The notes: generated by a model not told the origin, from the letters alone. Positions 17,189-26,527 are shown, numbered from the stretch's first letter. The stretch: 64,000 nt of DNA from Hoeflea prorocentri (GCF_027944115.1 NZ_JAPJZI010000001.1:1984001-2048000), one strand, 5' to 3'. Program-made: numbers and translations.

Positions 17189-19222
17189 CTAAAACCGCAA
17201 GAATGCGGATGCGGCGGCTGTGATTTCCGCATAGCCTTCCGTGCCAAATCGCCCCTCAAGCGATGTGTTGACTGACCAGTTGCCGATGCTCGGAGTGTGA
17301 TTGAAGCCGATACCGGCAAAACCTATCGCCGACGCCTTGGCGAAGGTTGCTGGAAAACTCAGCGGCGTCCCTGCCAGTTGCACGCCGACGGCATCGCCAC
17401 CAAGAAGAAAATTGCCGTCGACCCCTGCCCACGTTTCAACGGTGAGATGTCCTTTGTTCGTCTGCTGCTGGTACGCCAGATATCTGGCCTGCAACCGAAC
17501 AGCCGCGATGTGAATGTCGCGGCTGGACACCGTCAGGTTGGTGGACGATCCGGTTTCATTGTAGCCGTCGATAAAGAGGCCGGCATAGTATCCGCCGATG
17601 CTCACCTCCGTGCGCTCGGTGAGTGTATGTGCGAGCGTCACCGAGGGTGAGATGACATAGCCGCTGTAGTCGGCAACGGCCGTCTCCAAGCCACCGGCGA
17701 TGGTATTATTGGCGATGATACGGTCCGAATTGAATCTCGTATAGCCTCCGAGGACCGACCCGGTGATCCGGAAGGTCTCTCCAAACGGATGGGCGAAATA
17801 GAGCCCGCCAAGAAAGGATGCGGCATCGATTTCCTGGCTGCCGGCGTCCGTCTTAAGCTGTGAATAGGAACTCCCGAGGAAGGCACCAATCGACCGCTCC
17901 CCATCGTCAATGCCGCCGCCGGTGGTGATGCCCCCATAGGCCTGATTGCCGCCGGTGACTGCACCTAAACCATTTTGTGTCTGATAGCCGCCAAAGGCGG
18001 CGACCCAGCCGCTCCGGTTTTCTGCAGCCTGATCAGATCCCGCATTGTCGAAGCCAAAAACTGCAGAACCCGTGGAGCTGTCACTGGCAGAACCCGAACG
18101 CACGGTTTCATGTACTGCGCCCGCCATCGTTTGAATGAAAGACTGTGAAAGTGCAAAGCCGGTCGGGTCCACGCTGTAGATCATCATATCGCCGCTGTCG
18201 TGTATGACAGGCATTGATGTGTTCAGATTCGAGAAAGCGCCCTGGTAGCGAAGGACCAGGTTGTGACCCGGATCAAGCGTGAGCGTTTCGCTGATACCGA
18301 AAAAGGCGATGTCACCGACAAGCACCGAACCCGGCTGCAGGATGAGCTCGCTCTCCATCCCGACGAGATTGATGGCGCCATCGCCGTTGCCTGCCAGGAT
18401 GGTTCCGGCATTGATAATCTTGGAACTATCTCCCTGGGAACCGATGCCCCATCCGCCCGGTTTTATGACGCCGTAATTGCTGATGACGGCGTTGTCGCCG
18501 ACGTAGAAGATGCCGTCATCCTGGGAAAGGAGCGTCCCGTAATTGGCGACAACGGACGATGCGCCGCCGGACCGGATCGCGTGAATACCCACCACAACGC
18601 CCTGGGAGTCTCCGTTCACGGTGCCATAGTTGATGACCATCGCATTTTCGCCATCCGAGCGTATGCCATGGTTCAGCGCATCGATCCTTCCCGTGTTGAT
18701 GATTTTTGCGTCGCCCTTCTTTGAACGTATGCCGTAATTCACGGCCGTGATTGCACCCGTATTCTCTATGTGCGCCGCATCCCCATCCGAATAAATGCCG
18801 ATGCCTATGTCGTCATTGATGAGCGGCGAAATCTCCGTGGTGATTGTGCCGGTGTTGCTGATAACCACATTCTGTGCGGTGCTGGAGATCCCGTTTTCTA
18901 TGACCGTGATCTTTCCCTGGTTCTTAACAGTCTGATTGTCTCCGCTGGCATCGACGCCGTCGCCACTGCTGCCGGACGTATCGATCGCGCCGCCGTCTTC
19001 GACGGTCAGGGTGTCTTCCGGATTCGCGATTGTCTGCGTCGTAAAGACGGTGGTTCCAGACGGTATCACCACGTCCTGGGCCTTTGCGATCGGTAGGCCG
19101 GCAATGCCGGTTTGCATCAAAAACGCGGCGACAACGGAACGTACCGTTCTTCCTTTACGCAACAACACGTCTGCTCCTTTGACCGTGGATCTTTCAGCGC
19201 GGTCCGGACGCTGGTTCGACAA
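17189..19222 (-). CDS. autotransporter adhesin-like outer membrane protein
   Basis: Product of 677 aa. An extended signal region ends near IAGLPIAKAQD (about residue 49). Residues 50-330 are a right-handed beta-helix passenger with about 20-residue repeats (VxNxGxIxxxxxGI). Residues about 390-677 form the C-terminal beta-barrel (RSGWVAAFGGYQTQ, GGYYAGLFIDGY) and the protein ends in Phe (AAASAFLRF), as autotransporters do. Type Va secretion; no protease motif is seen in the passenger. Host-type gene located inside the prophage region. Confidence 0.85.
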   Translation of the reverse strand: MSNQRPDRAERSTVKGADVLLRKGRTVRSVVAAFLMQTGIAGLPIAKAQDVVIPSGTTVFTTQTIANPEDTLTVEDGGAIDTSGSSGDGVDASGDNQTVKNQGKITVIENGISSTAQNVVISNTGTITTEISPLINDDIGIGIYSDGDAAHIENTGAITAVNYGIRSKKGDAKIINTGRIDALNHGIRSDGENAMVINYGTVNGDSQGVVVGIHAIRSGGASSVVANYGTLLSQDDGIFYVGDNAVISNYGVIKPGGWGIGSQGDSSKIINAGTILAGNGDGAINLVGMESELILQPGSVLVGDIAFFGISETLTLDPGHNLVLRYQGAFSNLNTSMPVIHDSGDMMIYSVDPTGFALSQSFIQTMAGAVHETVRSGSASDSSTGSAVFGFDNAGSDQAAENRSGWVAAFGGYQTQNGLGAVTGGNQAYGGITTGGGIDDGERSIGAFLGSSYSQLKTDAGSQEIDAASFLGGLYFAHPFGETFRITGSVLGGYTRFNSDRIIANNTIAGGLETAVADYSGYVISPSVTLAHTLTERTEVSIGGYYAGLFIDGYNETGSSTNLTVSSRDIHIAAVRLQARYLAYQQQTNKGHLTVETWAGVDGNFLLGGDAVGVQLAGTPLSFPATFAKASAIGFAGIGFNHTPSIGNWSVNTSLEGRFGTEGYAEITAAASAFLRF

Positions 19223-19400
19223 TAGTTATAGCGAAGCGGATCTACTTGAAAATCACAATGCGCTGGAACACGTAACCGCCTGCCCTTCCCCGGCCTGCTG
19301 GCCCATCGAAGCGACACGAGATAATGTGCCTTTACCCCAGCTTAAACGGCCTGACATATGGTAAGAGGATTGACATCCAAAACGGGTCCGGAGGGCGCGT

Positions 19401-20564
19401 GTGAGAAGGTTCTTCCGCTTCATCATAACACTGCTGGGCATTCTCGTTCTTGCCCTGTTGGCCTATGGCGTGACGGGATATGTCTACAGCCGCCATGTGG
19501 CCGAATACGAGGATACGCTCCAGGCCTGGCCGGAGCGGGCCGATTTTGAGGCGCCCGTACCGATCAAGACTGACGATCCGCGCAGGGTCCGGATTCTGGC
19601 AATTGAAGGCGGCGCACTCTTCGGTTTGGCCGATCTTGAAGTGCTCAAGGCGATCGAGGAAAAATCAGGAAAGCCGATCTACGAGTTGTTCGATTTCGTC
19701 GCCGGCTCTTCGACAGGCGCCATGATCTCCACGCTTCTTCTCTATCCCGAGGCCAAAAGCGGTCGGCCGATGAGCGCGGCGGAGGCGATCGATGCCTATA
19801 ACCGTTTATCCGGACGGATTCTCGATGGTCCGCTATACCACAAGATCCTGACCGGTTTCGGCGTCTTTGGACCGGCGCTGACCAATGACGGGCGGATTGC
19901 CATTGCAAGAGATATGACGGGCGAGGCGCGTTTTCGCGATCTGCTGCGTCCCGTCATGTTTCCTGCCTATTCCCAAAAGACGAGCGGCCTGAAGGTCTTC
20001 CGCAACTGGGACGAGACTGAGGCCAATCTCTTCCTGTGGTCGCTGATCACCGCCGTTACCAGTGTACCGAGCGTCTTCCCCGCCGTGTTTCTGGCCGGCG
20101 ATGGCCCCAAACCCTATTTCTACGGCGACCCGGCACTGATTTCCAATGAGCCGGCTGATCTTGCCTATCTCCATGCGCGTACGCATCTGCCCAAGGCCGA
20201 GGAGTTCGTCGTCGTTGCCCTCGGGACGGTCCGGGATTTCTCCATTTCAGAGGACACGGGTATCAGGGGCGGCCTACTGCAGTGGTTCAGGCCTGCCTTT
20301 TCGCTTCTTTACCGCGGCGAGACGAACATAAGCCGGGGCGCGCTCGAACGTCATGCGGCTTTCGAATCCGAGGTCGATATATCGCTGACAGTCCTCTCGC
20401 CAGTCGTGCCCGCCGGTACCAGCAGTTTTGATTTCTCGCCGGACAACAGGCAACGGATCCGTCAGGCCGGCCTTGATTTTGTCAATGGAAACCAAGCTCT
20501 GATTGATGACCTCATCAATATACTAACCGGAGAAACAGCAAAGCCCGGCAGAACCGGAAATTAA
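19401..20564 (+). CDS. membrane-anchored patatin-like phospholipase
   Basis: Product of 387 aa. One N-terminal membrane segment (residues 6-27) is followed by a patatin domain with oxyanion loop GGALFG (70-75) and nucleophile elbow GSSTG (Ser104). The dyad Asp lies in YFYGDPALISNEPA, where the usual DGG is DPA. GTG 19401 is preceded by GGAGGG. The domain hydrolyses acyl lipids; in this setting it could act on membranes, but no effector partner is seen next to it. Confidence 0.8.
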   Translation: MRRFFRFIITLLGILVLALLAYGVTGYVYSRHVAEYEDTLQAWPERADFEAPVPIKTDDPRRVRILAIEGGALFGLADLEVLKAIEEKSGKPIYELFDFVAGSSTGAMISTLLLYPEAKSGRPMSAAEAIDAYNRLSGRILDGPLYHKILTGFGVFGPALTNDGRIAIARDMTGEARFRDLLRPVMFPAYSQKTSGLKVFRNWDETEANLFLWSLITAVTSVPSVFPAVFLAGDGPKPYFYGDPALISNEPADLAYLHARTHLPKAEEFVVVALGTVRDFSISEDTGIRGGLLQWFRPAFSLLYRGETNISRGALERHAAFESEVDISLTVLSPVVPAGTSSFDFSPDNRQRIRQAGLDFVNGNQALIDDLINILTGETAKPGRTGN

Positions 20565-20737
20565 TAATAGATATTTTGAGAGGAAAAGGAATTTCAACTT
20601 GGAAACCTTGTTGTATTTCTGCCCGCCTGTTAACTATTCAATTCAAAAGCTTCATTCTTCCCATGCATAAAAATTGACTCATAGAACAATAATTCGTAGT
20701 CGATTATTTAACAATTAGTGAACGTTGGGCGAGCGCC

Positions 20738-20857
20738 ATGAAGAAGATCTGCGAGAAGCCCAGTGTCGGCAAGCAGGTCAGACTGGAACTGGCGGCAACT
20801 GGCCTGGAAAAACTGAACGTGGTTTCAGGTATCAAGGCCAACAAAAAGCCGGGCTGA
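20738..20857 (+). CDS. RiPP-precursor-like peptide 1
   Basis: A 39-residue peptide opening MKKICEKPSVGKQVRLE and ending NVVSGIKANKKPG. It shares the MKKxYxKPxV leader pattern (Cys replaces Tyr) and the VVSG core with the two following peptides. This leader resembles the lasso-type 'YxxPxL' leader found on small alphaproteobacterial RiPP precursors. No strong ribosome-binding site. Confidence 0.55.
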   Translation: MKKICEKPSVGKQVRLELAATGLEKLNVVSGIKANKKPG

Positions 20858-20900
20858 GTTCGGGTGTCAGTCAGCAGAGTTGCGTAAGGGGAGCAATGAC

Positions 20901-21029
20901 ATGAAGAAAACATATGAAAAACCAGCCGTTGTAACACGGGAAAAGCTGGAGAAAATTTCCAGCCAGAAAGCTGTTATAGAGCGCCCGCTTGTGGTCTCCG
21001 GCGTTAAAGTATTCCGTGACGGAAGATAA
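20901..21029 (+). CDS. RiPP-precursor-like peptide 2
   Basis: A 42-residue peptide: MKKTYEKPAVVTREKLEKIS leader, then a short core containing ERPLVVSGVKVF. An AAGGGGAG site lies 9 bases before ATG. It is the best match of the three to the lasso-leader pattern. No adjacent B (protease) or C (cyclase) gene is seen, so processing enzymes would have to be elsewhere. Confidence 0.65.
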   Translation: MKKTYEKPAVVTREKLEKISSQKAVIERPLVVSGVKVFRDGR

Positions 21030-21301
21030 AAACCCTCAGTTTGTTGGTGTGACTTATCCGAGCTGGGGACGTTAGGGGTACTAAGAAAACTCCTGAAAAT
21101 CCTGTGACAGATGCGCGCGCCTGTCTTTTACAGCGGTCGCGCCATGAGAAGCGCCCGAACACAGTATCGGGCGTACAGGCCGGCGATCTTCTCAAGAGGG
21201 ATCTCTGGGAAAACTGTCCATCAATATCTGGGGTGAAATTGGCGCGGCAGGACAAACCGGTACGCGTGGATGAATGCCTTTGACAATAGGCGGGAGCCAA
21301 T

Positions 21302-21439
21302 ATGAAAAAGTCTTACACAAAACCCGAAGTGACCAAACGAGCCAGTCTTGAGATGATTTCGGCGGCATCTCCTGCGATGTTGCCCAGACCTTATCCTATG
21401 GTCGTTTCCGGCGTGCCATACAAAAGAGATTTGCCCTGA
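21302..21439 (+). CDS. RiPP-precursor-like peptide 3
   Basis: A 45-residue peptide: MKKSYTKPEVTKRASLEMIS leader, then a Pro-rich spacer and MVVSGVPYKRDLP. A GGGAG site lies upstream. It is followed within 40 bases by a terminator. Same family as peptides 1 and 2, with a diverged core. Confidence 0.65.
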   Translation: MKKSYTKPEVTKRASLEMISAASPAMLPRPYPMVVSGVPYKRDLP

Positions 21440-21476
21440 AGGTTGATCGGACGCATTACGCTGGAAGCAATAAGAC

Positions 21477-21504
21477 AAGGTCGCCTTTCGGGCGGCCTTT
21501 TTTT
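21477..21504 (+). terminator. rho-independent terminator after RiPP-like peptides
   Basis: GGTCGCC, a TTTC loop, GGGCGGCC, then seven or more T. It closes the plus-strand block of three small peptides. Confidence 0.8.
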
Positions 21505-21643
21505 ATGTCGGTCATCGGCGGCTTGATCGGGATATGCTGGCACACCCTCAGCAGCCATTCACAGCTATCCCATCCAATTCACTATAAAATGACAGGCCTA
21601 CCTCGATAGGCATCTGCAAAAGCCTCTTGGTAGGCGGCATCGG

Positions 21644-22456
21644 TCAACGACGCCCGAACCAGCAATCAGGCAAAGCCCAGTCCTCGTTTGACGGGAAACA
21701 GGATCGGTCCAATGAATGGGGTAAGGAGCGGACCGGGCTACTGCGCGCGATCCGGTCTTTTCTCAGGAAAGTGAATTCCAGCAGTGGGGGAACAGTGAAA
21801 CCGCGATATTCAACAAAGGGGATCGTGTTGTTCGGATGAATATGGACAACGGAAAAATACCTGAGGAGCTTGTCAAATACTGCTTTGACGTAGCGGAATC
21901 CTGTTTCTTTCAGCAGCATCTGGACGTCGTGAAATTCAATCGCCAGGATACGGAACCGAGCGAGCAGATCTTCCGGCATGTCGAGAATAACATCATATTC
22001 CGCGCCCTCTATGTCCATCTGCAGCAACAAATCATCGGTTTCTTTCAACCCTTGTTGCGCCACCCAGTCATTCATCCTGAACGTAGACTTATCGTTCTTT
22101 GTTCCGACAAACCTCTTCTCGAAATTGAACATGGGATTGCCTTCCGGCGGGCCATTCACAGAGAAATCGGCCATGAATGATGGGATGCCCCGATCGGCCA
22201 TGTCCGCTTCAAAATCGGCTATTCCACCAACTCCCGGTGAAAAACACGCGGCAATGCCGGCAAGATCATTTGGCACGAGATAACCGCCATCACCGTCCGC
22301 GCCGACACGGATCAGGTCATGCTGGGTGGTAACGGGTTGGACCGCTTCGAGAAAATCATTCAATCGCTCCTTTCCCGTCCAGCGCTCAACCAGAAAGCCC
22401 TTCCTGCGTCCATACCACCCGATTACTCTGGTTGATCCCACGTCACAGTTTCCCAC
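21644..22456 (-). CDS. FkbM-family SAM-dependent methyltransferase
   Basis: Product of 270 aa. LIRVGADGDGGYLVPN begins the domain. ACFSPGVGGIADFEADMADRG is the SAM-binding loop, and LLLQMDIEGAEYDVI is the FkbM signature, with FRILAIEFHD after it. These enzymes O-methylate sugars or other metabolites. The start is GTG at 22456. It converges on the RiPP-like peptides; whether it modifies them is open. Confidence 0.75.
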   Translation of the reverse strand: MGNCDVGSTRVIGWYGRRKGFLVERWTGKERLNDFLEAVQPVTTQHDLIRVGADGDGGYLVPNDLAGIAACFSPGVGGIADFEADMADRGIPSFMADFSVNGPPEGNPMFNFEKRFVGTKNDKSTFRMNDWVAQQGLKETDDLLLQMDIEGAEYDVILDMPEDLLARFRILAIEFHDVQMLLKETGFRYVKAVFDKLLRYFSVVHIHPNNTIPFVEYRGFTVPPLLEFTFLRKDRIARSSPVRSLPHSLDRSCFPSNEDWALPDCWFGRR

Positions 22457-22504
22457 ATTAAAAAAAGGTTGAGCCGACGTTCCGGCAAGATATGTGCAAG
22501 CATC

Positions 22505-22716
22505 TCAAAGTAGTTGTTTGAAGGCAATACTGCCAGCAATAAGTGTTCTTAACGGAAGCGATGATTCCGGCGGTTTTGTTTCGTTCGCTGCCAAACGGGC
22601 TAACAGTGCCATCAAGCCTGGCATCCATTGCAGTCGCTTGGCGTAGTCCTCACCGGCCCGTCTCAATTGCGATCACAATGCGGCGTGCGAGGCCAATGCA
22701 GTCCTTGGGCTCGTGG
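22505..22716 (-). pseudogene. possible degraded C-terminal coding remnant
   Basis: In the 22457-22780 gap the minus strand encodes a plausible piece (EPKDCIGLARRIVIAIETG) that shifts frame at a stop into EDYAKRLQWMPGLMALLARL and ends at 22505. Composition looks coding but there is no start. Family not recognised. Nothing else was found in the gap. Confidence 0.25.
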
Positions 22717-22780
22717 AAAATCAGTATTTAAAGAAACATTCAGGGCTACGGATCGACACACCTGTGCATCATACCGAGGT

Positions 22781-23575
22781 CTACCGATCGATTGTGAGTT
22801 GTTTTGGTCCCGTATCAAGGTGGGTGGTCGGGTAATCCATTCTGGGCATGCGAAGCCATTTGCGCAGGTTGTCTGCGTTATTAAGGTGCTGTTGGCCGCC
22901 GTCACCTCTCGGGTTGTAAGCGAAATCGCCCGGCGAGCGATTCGGCGCATTGAGCCTCTTGTCGATATTGCGCTCAATCTGTTCCTTGCCGATCTTGAAA
23001 TATGTGACAAGAAGCGCATCCTTCTGGTCCGGCGAAAGTTTATCCCAAGCATGACGGGACTTTTGTTTGAGCAGTTTCTGACCTTCCGCAAGGAAGAGAC
23101 CAGCAATGGCGTAGCTTGCCTTCGGATTTTCGAAGTTCAGTAGATCGTTGACCAAGCTGTCATAGTCATTTCTATATTTGAGCAGACCGAGGGGGTCCTT
23201 CTTCGTTTTCTTGTGGCGCTCCACGTAATCCTGAACCATCGAGATGGCCGCATCCACGCGTATGTTTCCCGGACCGATATCGATTGTAAACGGGTTCACG
23301 ATCTTTCGTAAGACCCCAGGTTTTCCAGAGCTCGGCTCGATCCGCTGCTTCGGAATCCGTGGATAGGGACCAAACGAACTCATGCGGGCCCAAACATCGG
23401 CACCAGCTTGGACACCCCACCCCCACTGTTTGCGCGTATCGTACTCATTTGCAACCGCACCAATAATGGCCGTCGGTGAAACACCCAGTTCCCGTGCGAT
23501 CGGCATTGCGAGCTTGCCGGTCTTTTCGACAAATTTTCTGGTTGTCTCCATATACGGCGTTGTGGGCTGGGTCAT
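22781..23575 (-). CDS. putative muramidase-like phage lysin
   Basis: About 264 aa. MTQPTTPYMETTRKFVEKTG is followed by GVSPTAIIGAVANEYDTRKQ, where Glu could be a lysozyme-type acid. INPFTIDIGPGNIRVDAAI and a long helical second half (YDSLVNDLLNF, LSPDQKDALLVTYFKIG) follow. No signal peptide. It sits after two small membrane proteins, as an endolysin would after a holin. ATG 23575 has a strong AAGGAG. The lysin call is inference; an unrelated cargo enzyme is possible. Confidence 0.45.
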   Translation of the reverse strand: MTQPTTPYMETTRKFVEKTGKLAMPIARELGVSPTAIIGAVANEYDTRKQWGWGVQAGADVWARMSSFGPYPRIPKQRIEPSSGKPGVLRKIVNPFTIDIGPGNIRVDAAISMVQDYVERHKKTKKDPLGLLKYRNDYDSLVNDLLNFENPKASYAIAGLFLAEGQKLLKQKSRHAWDKLSPDQKDALLVTYFKIGKEQIERNIDKRLNAPNRSPGDFAYNPRGDGGQQHLNNADNLRKWLRMPRMDYPTTHLDTGPKQLTIDR

Positions 23576-23744
23576 AGCTTCTCCTTGGAAATTGCTCAAA
23601 AAAAACACGGTGTTGAAGCCAGTCCAGTCATCACCGATTTCACGGAGACGGTGGAACCGCAATCAACTGAGCTGGTTTGACGTCTTTGCGCCTGTTCATC
23701 GACAACGGCAGATAGAGATTCTCTGATGCTTCCGCTGTGCAGAC

Positions 23745-24044
23745 CTAAAACGGCGTGTCCAGCCACAAGAGCGCAATCATGGTGGTGGCGACGGGGATGA
23801 AAGCCACCCACATGAGCGGGTGGTAGTGGCGGATCGCAGCGAACGAAAGGACCACCATCAGTCCGAAGGGTGGGAAAAACATGACCGGCAAGAGAATCAG
23901 ACTGATCGGTGTCCAGTATTCACCAAAAAACGCGAGTGCAACCGAGGGCGTGACGCATGTCAAAACTGCAAGGACGATGAACGCCATCTTATGATTGCCC
24001 AGAACCCTGCGCCTCCAACTGCGGCTTGTAGACATCTGGGTCAT
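23745..24044 (-). CDS. small membrane protein, paralogue of upstream gene
   Basis: About 99 aa with three predicted membrane helices (MAFIVLAVLTCV, WTPISLILLPVMFF, PLMWVAFIPVATT). Its second half parallels the preceding protein (FRYDRRMWLAFTPFVTY against IRHYHPLMWVAFIPVAT), so the two are tandem paralogues. The start overlaps the previous stop (ATGA). Holin-like or envelope role; unproven. Confidence 0.5.
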   Translation of the reverse strand: MTQMSTSRSWRRRVLGNHKMAFIVLAVLTCVTPSVALAFFGEYWTPISLILLPVMFFPPFGLMVVLSFAAIRHYHPLMWVAFIPVATTMIALLWLDTPF

Positions 24045-24331
24045 GGAGCGAACACCGAGAAGTAGAGTGTCAATGGCGAATAGGTCACAAAAGGCGTGAA
24101 GGCCAACCACATCCTGCGGTCATATCTGAAAACCGAAATCAGGCAGAGTATGAAGAGCGGAATGGTCATCGGAAAAACGTACAAGATGCCCACCGCAAAG
24201 ATGTTCATGGACTGAGATACCAAAGCGCTGAAGACCAGAGGAACAAACCATCCTGCAGTGGCCATGATCGTATAGGCGTTCTTTTCCCGTAACCGCGCCT
24301 CTGGCAGCACACGGGCATCACTAACGCTCAT
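24041..24331 (-). CDS. small membrane protein under LexA-box control
   Basis: Product of 96 aa with three membrane helices after a charged N-terminus (ARLREKNAY). GAGGG lies before ATG 24331, and the LexA box at 24387-24401 lies 56 bases upstream. It is translationally coupled to its paralogue and followed by the lysin-like gene, which fits a damage-induced lysis cassette, though a membrane-toxin role is equally possible. Confidence 0.5.
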   Translation of the reverse strand: MSVSDARVLPEARLREKNAYTIMATAGWFVPLVFSALVSQSMNIFAVGILYVFPMTIPLFILCLISVFRYDRRMWLAFTPFVTYSPLTLYFSVFAP

Positions 24332-24386
24332 TGAAATCCCTCAACCCTCGGCTCAACAACCAAAAGGTCATTCTACCTCGAATTGT

Positions 24387-24401
24387 GTTCCTATTTTGTT
24401 C
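24387..24401. promoter_or_regulatory. LexA (SOS) box
   Basis: GTTC-CTATTTT-GTTC within the shared context ATTGTGTTC. It lies upstream of the paired small membrane proteins and, further on, the lysin-like gene on the minus strand. Confidence 0.8.
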
Positions 24402-24434
24402 TTTCATCAATGCCCATTGCCTCGCCAGTCAGCC

Positions 24435-24782
24435 TCACAGCGACCTGCCCTCCTCCCGCGTGGCGAGCGTTTCGGCAACAGCGGCCCGGTAAAGCGCCGA
24501 CAGATCGCCCTCCGCACCGAGACCAAGGCGGATGATGCGGGCGAGCACCCGCCGCATGGCGTTTGCCTCACGCAGTGCCTCTCCCGTTGCCTCCGCATCC
24601 TGCGAAAAGAAATAACCGGTATAGGCCGACAGGTCCGCAAGCACCGTCGACTGATCCTGCTGTGTCGCTCCCAGACCGAAAAAGACGCGATGATAGGCGC
24701 CCTGGAGTTCCGACATCGCCGTCGCGTCGCGCCGCCGAGCGCCCTCTTTCCCGGTCGATAAAGAATGCAATGGCTGGTTCAT
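24435..24782 (-). CDS. Bbp19-like phage structural protein
   Basis: Product of 115 aa. YHRVFFGLGATQQDQSTVLADLSAYTGYF is the typical block of the Bbp19-type podovirus protein found next to the portal. It overlaps the portal stop by 4 bases. In related phages this gene is followed at once by scaffold and capsid; here those are 12 kb away. Confidence 0.65.
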   Translation of the reverse strand: MNQPLHSLSTGKEGARRRDATAMSELQGAYHRVFFGLGATQQDQSTVLADLSAYTGYFFSQDAEATGEALREANAMRRVLARIIRLGLGAEGDLSALYRAAVAETLATREEGRSL

Positions 24783-26527
24783 GGGATCTGCTCCATCTGG
24801 TCTTCCGCTTCACCTGCTCCCACGGCTCCTTGCAGCATCAAGGCAAATTTTTCAGGATCGAGAGCGCCGTCGGGGCCGGTTGCGCCGAGCGCCTTGCCGC
24901 CCTCCGCGGCAGCTTTAGCGGCCTCCCCGCCGGCCCGTATCATGTCCATCGAGCCGAGCATTTGCTGTAAATTGGTAGCCTTTGCTCGGTCCTGTTCGAC
25001 TTCGGCGGCAGGCCGGAAAATAGACCGAGGCGCACCATGCACATCCTGGGCGATATCAAGCATCTCGTTCATGTCGAACCGTTCGAGCGCCTCCGGATGG
25101 CCCATTTGCGCCATCATGCCGGCGAGTTCCAGGACACGTTGCATGCCGACAATCTCGCCAGCGCGGCGCATCTTGTCGAGCGGCCCGGTGAAGGCAACGC
25201 CGATCTCGCGGCCCTCAAGGCTTTGCGGTGCGCCGAGCGCCGCGCCCGGCCGGAACACGCCCTTGCTTTCCAGAATGGCGAACTCGCGGTCGACCATGCG
25301 CGCCAACCCCTCCTGAAGAGACAGCCCGGACGGTCCCAGAAGATCGCCCTTTTCCTGCGCACGGATCGCGGCTTCCGTCGCGGTCATCTGCGGGTTCTGG
25401 ATCAGGATCTGCCACAGATTGACATAGAGGCTTTCACGCAGCTGGTTCTGCTTGGCCTCAATGACGGCGCGGGCAAAGTCCGGCCGCTGCTGGGTGATGA
25501 TCGGCCGGATCAGAAGCTCGCCAGTCTCGCTCAGCAGGCCAGGATTGGGCGCACCGGGGTTGAGGTTCGGCGCATTCGGCGCGTCGTCGCGCTGGGCGGT
25601 CGGCGGGTTCACCCATTGCTGCGTGGCGATATATTCCTGTTTCGACAGCATATTGACCGATTTGATCTCGGCCAGCGCCAGCGACACCGGACCTTCGCAA
25701 TAGGGCCCCTGATGCTCGCGGTTCCAGTGGAAGACGATATAGGGGAAGCTGCGATAGCCGCCCTGCCCGATCAGGTGTTTCTCGTCCCGCTCGAAATAGT
25801 AGGACACGTAGCGCATGGTTGCGCGCTCGCCGTCCGGATGCGGCATGACGGCGTGGACGATGGTCACCGGCGTTTCCTGCCGTTTGGCGTCCTCCGCGGC
25901 GCGCCTGACTTTCTCTGAGCACTTCTCGCCCCAGCGCTCCACACACTGGCGCGCGGTGCGGCGGAAGACACGGAAATTGGTGTCCACTACCCCTTCGAAA
26001 TTCGTCGCCAGATGGTTCTCCAGCAGCGGCACATGCCGATAGGAGATCGGTGATGAGAGCCCCTGCCCGAAGCGTTCCTCGACATACATCACGCTGGTGC
26101 CGAAAGCCGCCCTGCCCTTCACGGCTGCCTTGCTGGCGAGCGTGAAGCCGGAGACCGGGTTGTATCGCATGCGGAACGCATAGCGCGTCAGATCATCAAA
26201 CCAGCGCTTTTCCTCGTCATCCGGATCCCCCGCAAAGGGATCACTGCTTTTGAGCGTGTGCCAGGTGGCGCTTGCCGGCATGACAAGCGAGATCTCGCCG
26301 GCGGCCAGACGGTCGATCGCCATCAGCGAGGTGTGGTCGTAAATGTTGGGCGCCTCAAGCGCGCCATAAGGCCGTGCGGCGGTGCCGCCGACAGCTTCCA
26401 GCATGTCATGATAGGCCATGCCCGGCGCGACGTAGCGCGCGACTTCGCGCCAGTGGCTTTCCCAGGGGCGGCGCGTGTTCTCGAGCTGCGAGAGCCGGTC
26501 GAGCAGTTTGTCGATCACCCCGTTCAT
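24779..26527 (-). CDS. portal (head-tail connector) protein
   Basis: Product of 582 aa in the T7 gp8 family. RRPWESHWREVARYVAPG opens it, ASATWHTLKSSDPFA and WFDDLTRYAF follow, with EQGLSSPISYRHVPL-like crown/wing segments and a late NLWQILIQNPQMTATEA block. Length is the family norm. It forms the dodecameric DNA channel. It is coupled to neighbours on both sides by 4-base overlaps. Confidence 0.9.
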   Translation of the reverse strand: MNGVIDKLLDRLSQLENTRRPWESHWREVARYVAPGMAYHDMLEAVGGTAARPYGALEAPNIYDHTSLMAIDRLAAGEISLVMPASATWHTLKSSDPFAGDPDDEEKRWFDDLTRYAFRMRYNPVSGFTLASKAAVKGRAAFGTSVMYVEERFGQGLSSPISYRHVPLLENHLATNFEGVVDTNFRVFRRTARQCVERWGEKCSEKVRRAAEDAKRQETPVTIVHAVMPHPDGERATMRYVSYYFERDEKHLIGQGGYRSFPYIVFHWNREHQGPYCEGPVSLALAEIKSVNMLSKQEYIATQQWVNPPTAQRDDAPNAPNLNPGAPNPGLLSETGELLIRPIITQQRPDFARAVIEAKQNQLRESLYVNLWQILIQNPQMTATEAAIRAQEKGDLLGPSGLSLQEGLARMVDREFAILESKGVFRPGAALGAPQSLEGREIGVAFTGPLDKMRRAGEIVGMQRVLELAGMMAQMGHPEALERFDMNEMLDIAQDVHGAPRSIFRPAAEVEQDRAKATNLQQMLGSMDMIRAGGEAAKAAAEGGKALGATGPDGALDPEKFALMLQGAVGAGEAEDQMEQIP

